Position numbers and translations under genes: made by a program. From Palsa-360 sp963710315 (GTDB lineage: Bacteria > Acidobacteriota > Terriglobia > Acidiferrales > UBA7541), in assembly GCA_963710315.1 (NCBI GenBank), contig CAVPZW010000007.1:248001-312000 (forward strand): 64,000 nt of DNA, in the 5' to 3' direction. The notes under the pieces were generated by a model that worked only from the letters and a program-made list of their open reading frames with translations, searched no databases and was not told where the DNA came from. Within the stretch, counting starts at the first letter, position 1; each line of letters starts with the position of its first letter. Shown piece by piece: positions 58,476 through 64,000 of this stretch.

Positions 58476-60821
58476 TCAGAAGCCGAACTTCAGGCGTGCA
58501 CTTACGCTGGCTGGCGGAGCCACGGCGGTTCCAGAGAATAGGCTGGCGAAATTCAGCACGTTTACTTTATCGGTCAGGTTGTGGCCCTCGATTTCGAACG
58601 AGATGTCTTTTCCTTCTTTGTGGTACAGCGTGGCGCCCGCCGCCGCGTCAAACGAGAAATTGGGGCGCACACGGCCGGCGTTCAAATTCACTTCGTTCAA
58701 AATGGACGAGCCATATTGCTGCAACAAGAATGCGATTTGGCTTGCGTTAACGGGGCCATTCAAATCCACGGGCAAGCCGCTGCCGAATTCCGCGGACGCG
58801 GCGAACCACAAGCGTTGCGTGGCCTGATAGCGCACGCGGGCGCGCGCGGTATTTCGTTGGTCCTGGGAGACTGGAAACTTGCTGGTGTCGGAAATGCCGG
58901 CGGTTTCGCTGCCAAGAAATAATCCTCCTGTAATAGGCCCCTGCCCGGTACCCACCTGATTCGAATAGCTGAGAGCCCCTGAAAAACGGCCCCAGTGGGG
59001 GACGGTAATTTGAATTTCCTCGCCGTGAATTTCCGCCTTGGCGAAGGAGATCGGAAAACTGACTCCTGTCTCGAGCAAAACGTCATCGTCCGGATAGTTC
59101 GTGAAATCGCGGCGGAACACGTTGCCGTCGATCCGCACCTTGCCAGCGATTGATTCGGTGAACCCCACTTCATAATAGTTCGCGAGGGCCGGCCGAACGG
59201 GCAGCCTGACGACCAGGCTGCTGAGCGAGTCCAGTTGCGGCGAGCTTGCCAGCAACAGATTTTCCATGGCTGGAGTTTGGAACACGCGATCGTAGGAAGC
59301 GTGCACGAGAAGATTAATAGAAGAAATGTATCTCGAAACGCCCAGGCGAGGACTCCACGCCGATTCGTTCACCACGAAGCCGTAATGGTCAAAACGCAAT
59401 CCGGCGCTGATGTTCCATTTGCCTAGACGAATCTGGTCCTGCGCGTAGGCGGATGGTTCGATGTCCCACCGCCGATCGGAAAATGCGGGCGTGAGCGTCA
59501 ATGCTGTTCCCGGGTCGAATTGCGAGGCATCGGTAATTTGATACTGCAAGTATTCATTCACGCGACTGAAGATTCCGTCCACGCCGAATTTCCACTCGTG
59601 GCGCCCGTGATGGCCGGCGAGGTCCGCGCGCGCATATCCCTCGCGATAGCCGCGATTCTGGAAGACGATGATTGGCGTGGAATCCGCGTTGGAATTCAGA
59701 ACGGCGGATGCGTCTCGCACGCTTCCCGCCAGGCTCAAGAGAATGTCCGCCGAAAACGCGTGCGTGTAGCGTGCTTGGCCGGAAGTTTCCTTCTGCTCGG
59801 AATTCTGTAGCTGGCCCGCTTCCTGTTGCACCAGCTCATTCGGAACTTCGTAGCGGACCTCATGCTGCCCGAGTGTCAGGAAAAGACGGTCGCCGTTTGC
59901 AAAATCGCGTTCGTAGGAAGACGAAAATCCGCCTGCGTTGCCGGTATTCGTGTAGTTCTGCAGGACGGGCGGATCGAGATAGCGGTCGGAATGAAATCCA
60001 TCGCCGCTGATGGAAAATCGATTTCCTCTGCTGGAATAGAATAGAGAGCCGCTCGCCGAGGCCATGGTGAAGCTGCCTCCCTCCGCTTCAAACTCTCCGT
60101 GCAACCCGGTGGGATTATTTTTGGGAGAAGAAACTTCCACAACCCCGCCGAGTTTGCGGCCGTACTCTGCTGGAAAACCGGCGGTCATCACGCGCATGGA
60201 TTCGACGTCGCTCGATTCGATGGGCGGCGCAAATCCGGGCGAACGATTCTCGGTCATTGGCAAGCCGTCCACCACGAACTGAACGTCATACTCCGAGCCG
60301 CGCGGATGCAAAACGCCGTTGGCTTCATACAGCCAGCCGGGCTGTGCGTCCACCACATCGAGCACGCCGCGTCCAGGCTGCGACGCGAGTTGCTCGTCAA
60401 TGGTTTGCGAGCCGATCGGATACACCGTGCTGGTGCGCGAGGTATCGACCAACGTCTCCGTCTCGCTGACCTGCACCTGCGTTTCCACAGGCTTCAGCCC
60501 CAGCGTCAAGGACAAGTGCTGGGGCACCATGGAGCGAATCTCCACCAGTTGATCGGCGGAAACAAATCCCGAGCGAGAGACAGTTAAGCGATAGACGCCG
60601 AACGCCAGGCCTTGCGCGGAGTAGTGCCCATCGTCGCCCACCGCAAACTGCAAATGAAATTGATTGCCTTCGCTGACCAGCAAACCGGATGCGCTGAGCG
60701 TTGCCCCCTGCGGATCGCGCACATCGATCTGCAATTCTCCGCGATCCTGCTGCGCGGCAGCAGACAGCGCGAAAAAGCACGCACAACTTGCCAGGCAAAT
60801 GATTTGAATGAGCCGCGCCAT
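58476..60821 (-). CDS. TonB-dependent outer-membrane receptor with carboxypeptidase-regulatory-like N-terminal domain
   Basis: The protein has 781 residues. A signal peptide (LIQIICLASCACFFALSAAA) leads to a CarboxypepD_reg-like domain (GELQIDVRDPQGATLSASGL, then YRLTVSRSGFVSAD). A plug follows with VLDVVDAQPGWLYEANGVLH, DVQFVVDGLPMTENRSPGF and FPAEYGRKLGGVVEVSSP. The remaining 550 residues form the barrel, ending in SARLKFGF with a terminal phenylalanine as expected. It takes up a bulky substrate using TonB energy. The first 25 mature residues show no TonB-box consensus. The substrate is unknown; the peptidase downstream may use the same nutrient. Confidence 0.93.
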   Translation of the reverse strand: MARLIQIICLASCACFFALSAAAQQDRGELQIDVRDPQGATLSASGLLVSEGNQFHLQFAVGDDGHYSAQGLAFGVYRLTVSRSGFVSADQLVEIRSMVPQHLSLTLGLKPVETQVQVSETETLVDTSRTSTVYPIGSQTIDEQLASQPGRGVLDVVDAQPGWLYEANGVLHPRGSEYDVQFVVDGLPMTENRSPGFAPPIESSDVESMRVMTAGFPAEYGRKLGGVVEVSSPKNNPTGLHGEFEAEGGSFTMASASGSLFYSSRGNRFSISGDGFHSDRYLDPPVLQNYTNTGNAGGFSSSYERDFANGDRLFLTLGQHEVRYEVPNELVQQEAGQLQNSEQKETSGQARYTHAFSADILLSLAGSVRDASAVLNSNADSTPIIVFQNRGYREGYARADLAGHHGRHEWKFGVDGIFSRVNEYLQYQITDASQFDPGTALTLTPAFSDRRWDIEPSAYAQDQIRLGKWNISAGLRFDHYGFVVNESAWSPRLGVSRYISSINLLVHASYDRVFQTPAMENLLLASSPQLDSLSSLVVRLPVRPALANYYEVGFTESIAGKVRIDGNVFRRDFTNYPDDDVLLETGVSFPISFAKAEIHGEEIQITVPHWGRFSGALSYSNQVGTGQGPITGGLFLGSETAGISDTSKFPVSQDQRNTARARVRYQATQRLWFAASAEFGSGLPVDLNGPVNASQIAFLLQQYGSSILNEVNLNAGRVRPNFSFDAAAGATLYHKEGKDISFEIEGHNLTDKVNVLNFASLFSGTAVAPPASVSARLKFGF

Positions 60822-61014
60822 GATGGATTAGACGTTGCACCGGGGTCCGCTAGGTACTTTCAAGTGAAACAACAGCAGCACCCGGCAAGGTAGCTCCCTG
60901 CCAAGCATACCGCAAAAATTAAGAGGGACCTTTGGGAAGTCCGTTGAAGATGATTGTCCAAGCAATGTGCGTGTATTCTCTTGCAGTTTCCGCAAGATTT
61001 TCTTGGGGACCAGT

Positions 61015-61941
61015 TTACTTAAGAGCGGGCTTTTCCAACGCAGCACGATCCCAATTCCCGAGATCGGCGGCAGCCTCATACGTACTCTGGCAAAAATCGA
61101 GCAAGGCTTCTCGGGGAGATGTAAAGGCGCGCATGTCGTCGTACATCAGCAGAAATTCACCCAACTGCTGGTCATAGAATGCCGTTGCAGGAAGCACGCG
61201 GCGCTCGGCAAATCCCACGGGGGCAGGCGCGGCATAGGAATAGAACGCAGCCCCATTGACGCCGCCTCCGCCGGGCCAAAATCCAACGCTGCTAACTTCG
61301 TGCGAATACGCTTCCCTCGTAATCCGGTCCGCACCGGCACGCTCTGGAGCGCGGCGCCCGGAAAAACGGGTAACGGCAAAGTCAAAACTACCCCAGAAGA
61401 AATGGACGGGGCTCACTTTGCCCAGAAAACGGGAGCGAAACTCCTTAAATATTCCGTCCACGTTCACCAGGATTCGCCAGAACGCGTTTGCGTACACGGG
61501 ATCGTACGAACCATGAACACGGTCCTGGTCGAAACGAATGGGATCGGAAATTTCCACGGGCATGTTCCAAATTTTCACATCGATATCAAGAGATTGCAGA
61601 AGGGTGAAGAACTCCGAACGGAAATCGGCAACGCTGCGGGGCTCCAGGCGAAGGCTTTTCGTTTCACCTGTTGTGCAAATGATATCGAGCTGGTGACCCA
61701 CAAAGTCGAATTGAATTTCGAAGGCGCCCTTTCGGTACGGAATTGGAGAAGTCGTCAGCCCTCTGGAACTGACGTAGAGAGGCACTTCCCACCAATGATT
61801 GACGTGCGGGGAAAGCGCAAGACGTACCTTGCCGACGATCTGCGTCCACATGTGCAACGTCGCGTAGGTATCTGCCCACGCCGCAAGCGGCAGGGACGGC
61901 CAGGATTCCGAGGAGTCCACGATGGATTTGGTTGCGGACAT
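61015..61941 (-). CDS. DUF5996 family protein
   Basis: The protein has 308 residues. The beginning WPSLPLAAWADTYATLHMWT, then QIVGKVRLALSPHVNHWWEV and PLYVSSRGLTTSPIPY, is the DUF5996 family pattern. The second half has RILVNVDGIFKEFRSRF, SPVHFFWGSFDFAVTRFSGR, VGFWPGGGGVNGAAFYSYA and a C-terminal helix FLLMYDDMRAFTSPREALLD. No enzymatic motif is recognised. It lies beside a UBP zinc finger gene 38 bases upstream-side on the same strand... the two may be cotranscribed. Function is unknown. Confidence 0.85.
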   Translation of the reverse strand: MSATKSIVDSSESWPSLPLAAWADTYATLHMWTQIVGKVRLALSPHVNHWWEVPLYVSSRGLTTSPIPYRKGAFEIQFDFVGHQLDIICTTGETKSLRLEPRSVADFRSEFFTLLQSLDIDVKIWNMPVEISDPIRFDQDRVHGSYDPVYANAFWRILVNVDGIFKEFRSRFLGKVSPVHFFWGSFDFAVTRFSGRRAPERAGADRITREAYSHEVSSVGFWPGGGGVNGAAFYSYAAPAPVGFAERRVLPATAFYDQQLGEFLLMYDDMRAFTSPREALLDFCQSTYEAAADLGNWDRAALEKPALK

Positions 61942-61979
61942 GTTTCCCCTCCTGATTATTGCCGAGTGTACACCCCGCT

Positions 61980-62246
61980 TCAGTCAAACATCAATTCATC
62001 CACATAGCACCAACGCCAGATCTCTCCAGGCTCGATCGATTGCACAATTGGGTGTTTGGTCCGGTGAAAATGCTTGGTAGCGTGTTTGTTCTTAGAGGAA
62101 TCGCAGCATCCAACGTGCCCGCAACTTAGGCACAATCGCAAGTGAACCCATGAGTCTCCCGATTTCAGGCATTCCTCGCATCCGTTTGAGTTCGGGTGCA
62201 CCTTCTTGATTTCCTTGATATGCGGACAATTTCCTTGAGTTTCCAT
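61980..62246 (-). CDS. UBP-type zinc finger protein
   Basis: The protein has 88 residues from ATG at 62246 with AAGGAGGTCGCA upstream. The ZnF-UBP pattern of Cys and His is CPHIKEI, then SNGCEECLKSGDSWVHLRLC, LSCGHVGCCDSSKNKHATKH and FHRTKHPIVQSIEPGEIWRW. In eukaryotes this fold binds ubiquitin C-termini. Bacterial members are small, of unknown function, and usually single-domain as here. The DUF5996 gene follows closely on the same strand. Confidence 0.88.
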   Translation of the reverse strand: METQGNCPHIKEIKKVHPNSNGCEECLKSGDSWVHLRLCLSCGHVGCCDSSKNKHATKHFHRTKHPIVQSIEPGEIWRWCYVDELMFD

Positions 62247-62359
62247 TGCGACCTCCTTGGGACTGCCCCTCATCAACAGTGTAGATAAAGCTCGCTGCGC
62301 CGTTTGGGCAGCGTTGCCGGTTTTCGAAAGGATGGGATGCGGGCCCGGCTTAAAACGAT

Positions 62360-62983
62360 TCAGGCTCTCAACCGTTTGGGGCCGCTAACGAAGGGATTCC
62401 CGCGTTCGTAGAAACGGTACAGCCGATCCACTTCGCGACTGATTCCAATTCGAATGCTGACGCCAATCGGCCCGGTTTCGCGAACCGCGGCTCCAAGCCA
62501 CAGTTTGCCGCCCGCGCATAGATTTAGTCCGTCCAGGCGTTTGTCGATGTCCATGGCCTGCGCAAGGCGGCCCGGGCCGCGCGTGAGGTCCAGCAAGCGA
62601 GTCGTCCCGCGCCGCCGCTGCATGAAGCGAATGCCCTCCAGCGGCTCGACCGCGCGTACCAACACTCCCGCGCCGGTGCCTTGTACCTCGCTGGAGACGT
62701 TCATCATGAAGCAGGAACCATAGGTGAAATACACATAGGCGTGGCCATGTGGAAGAAACAACGAGCGCCGGCTTGGCGTGAGGCCCCCAAAGGCATGGCC
62801 CGCCGCGTCGCCAACGGGATACGCTTCGGTTTCCACAATGCGTGCGCTGAGGCGCACACGCGGCAGATCGTGAACCAGCGTCTTGCCGATCAGATACTCT
62901 GCAAGTTCAAGCGTGTCCGTGGGTAAATCCAAACGCCGCAAGCGGCGAATGTGGAGAGAAGTTTTCGCCTGTATCCTGGGCAT
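62360..62983 (-). CDS. mpg: DNA-3-methyladenine glycosylase (AAG/Mpg family)
   Basis: The protein has 207 residues. It excises alkylated purines in base-excision repair. The Mpg pattern is LAEYLIGKTLVHDLP, then ARIVETEAYPVGDAAGHAFG (catalytic Glu), TPSRRSLFLPHGHAYVYFTY with the GSCFMMNVSSE block, VLVRAVEPLEGI and LTRGPGRLAQAMDIDKRLDG. The ending SREVDRLYRFYERGNPFVSG fits the family C-terminus. Length is typical. It stands between the zinc finger and pyruvate carboxylase genes with no obvious coupling. Confidence 0.95.
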   Translation of the reverse strand: MPRIQAKTSLHIRRLRRLDLPTDTLELAEYLIGKTLVHDLPRVRLSARIVETEAYPVGDAAGHAFGGLTPSRRSLFLPHGHAYVYFTYGSCFMMNVSSEVQGTGAGVLVRAVEPLEGIRFMQRRRGTTRLLDLTRGPGRLAQAMDIDKRLDGLNLCAGGKLWLGAAVRETGPIGVSIRIGISREVDRLYRFYERGNPFVSGPKRLRA

Positions 62984-63032
62984 CGGATTGGGCCGTAAAA
63001 GGGCCTATGAAACTATTTTTTTTTCAGCCACA

Positions 63033-64000
63033 CTATTCGATCACAAGCAGAAGATCTTTCGCCTCGACCTTATCGCCCACATTGGCCATCTTCTTCGCAA
63101 CCTTGCCGTCCACAGGCGCGTACACGGTGGATTGCATCTTCATCGCTTCCAGCACCAGTAGGCGATCGCCCTTTTTCACCTTCTCGCCCACTTCCACGAC
63201 AATGCTGGAACGGCTCCCGGAATTGGCGCGCCAACTTGCCCGGGAACAGACGGGTCGGCTTTCGGCCTTGTCTGCACCGTGGCTTCAGCGCGCGGTCGCG
63301 GACAGTCACTTCGCGCGGCTGGCCATTGAGTTCGAAGAAGATGGTCCGCGTTCCATCTGGATGCGGCTCGCTCACGGTGAGCAATTTCACAACCAGCGTT
63401 TTCCCGGCTTCCAGTCCGACGGCGATTTCCTGGCCCTGCTCCAACCGTAGAAAAATTGGGGCGTGGGCAAAACTTCCAGGTTTCCGTAGGCCGCGCGGGC
63501 CGCGGCAAATTCAGGAACACGTCCGGGTACATCAGGTAACTCATCAGGTCGGTGTCGGAAATTTTCTGCCCGGCTTTCTTTTCCACCGCGCTTCTGGTCC
63601 ATTCCAAATCGATGGGTTCAGATGCTCGCCCGGCCGTCCCGGTCGCGGCTTCGCGCCGCGCAGGATCGCGGCTTGAAGCTTGGGCGGCCAGCCGCCCTCC
63701 GGCTCGCCCAGCGCTCCGGCAAACATCTCCACCACGGAATTCGGCAACGTCAGATTGTGGTCCGGCCCCAGACGCTCCAAATCCTTCACGGTCATATCGT
63801 GGCTGACCAGAAAGATGGCCATGTCGCCCACAACTTTGCTGGAGGGCGTGACCTTGACGATGTCGCCGAAGGCAAAGTTCACTTCCGCATAGGTGCGCGC
63901 GATCTCCTGCCAGCGCGCGCCAAGCCCCATGGATTCGGCCTGCTCCCGAAGGTTGGTGTACTGGCCGCCGGGCATTTCGTGAATGTAAACTTCCGCCGTG
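63033..64000 (-). pseudogene. Pyruvate carboxylase, C-terminal part, frameshifted; runs off the window
   Basis: The end is a TAG at 63033-63035. Joined across about five frame changes (near 63617, 63512, 63440, 63280 and 63215), the protein reads MPGGQYTNLREQAESMGLGA, KVVGDMAIFLVSHDMTVKDL, SDTDLMSYLMYPDVFLN, GQEIAVGLEAGKTLVVKLLT and KADPSVPGQVGAPIPG. It ends in a biotin-lipoyl domain with the biotinyl lysine in LLVLEAMKMQSTVYAPVDG. This is the carboxyltransferase end plus biotin carrier of single-chain pyruvate carboxylase (pyruvate to oxaloacetate). The indels may be sequencing errors near a contig edge or decay of the gene. Confidence 0.85.

Overview
The window looks like part of an Acidobacteriota chromosome, probably from an environmental draft assembly. 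This is inferred from three things. The GC content is moderately high (about 58-60% by eye). The gene set is typical: homodimeric AceE, secreted TldD/TldE-like pair, carboxypeptidase-regulatory-type TonB receptor, TAT-exported molybdenum hydroxylase, PA/PDZ-containing M28 peptidase, DUF5996. Palindromic repeats such as GCGGGCTTCAGCCTGCGGG and AACACAGAGAACACAGAGG are very dense. I saw no rRNA, tRNA, CRISPR array, transposase or phage gene. The content is mostly housekeeping and accessory metabolism, with about 55 genes in short operons or alone.

Layout. 0-4 kb: a GcvT-like C-terminus, a PagL-like outer-membrane protein, a lone nuoB, xdhC-mocA (molybdenum cofactor supply) and an IscU-like scaffold. 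4.5-8 kb: a secreted TldD/TldE-like pair broken by many single-base indels. 8.5-13.3 kb: aceE, a Nudix hydrolase, a dienelactone hydrolase and a SnoaL-like protein. 13.5-19.5 kb: a PilZ protein, a TAT-exported esterase flanked by two copies of the glgP 3' end (one a pseudogene fragment), glgP, panE-like and dps. 20-29 kb: beta-propeller proteins, NTF2-like and NmrA-like proteins, a c-type cytochrome, a two-subunit molybdenum hydroxylase and a cobalamin adenosyltransferase. 29-36 kb: a TPR protein, uvrC, two small envelope proteins, nifS-mnmA (sulfur relay for tRNA thiolation) and a SAM hydrolase. 36-43 kb: corC-dppB-dppC, then xseB-ispA-tlyA-nadK. 43-51 kb: a low-GC gene of probable foreign origin, a GAF-SpoIIE phosphatase overlapping lysA, hpt-rpiB-deoC and hldD. 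51-55 kb: larE-larC-larB and a cytochrome P450. 55-61 kb: a TolB-like protein, an M28 peptidase and a TonB-dependent receptor. 61-64 kb: DUF5996, a UBP zinc finger, a 3-methyladenine DNA glycosylase and the frameshifted end of pyruvate carboxylase.

How the genes work together. XdhC and MocA would load the molybdenum hydroxylase at 25.7-28.6 kb, whose electrons could pass to the nearby cytochrome c. NifS feeds sulfur to MnmA. Hpt, RpiB and DeoC form a nucleoside/pentose-phosphate set. LarE, LarC and LarB make the nickel pincer cofactor, but no LarA is present. The most unusual signal is the deoC-rpiB pair. Both proteins carry N-terminal extensions resembling bacterial microcompartment targeting modules, and the RpiB has lost its catalytic cysteine, yet no shell-protein gene is in view.

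Data-quality caution: single-base indels cluster in three places (4.7-7.9 kb, 56.1-56.4 kb, 63.2-63.6 kb), while the rest of the window is clean. I cannot tell sequencing error from recent pseudogenisation.
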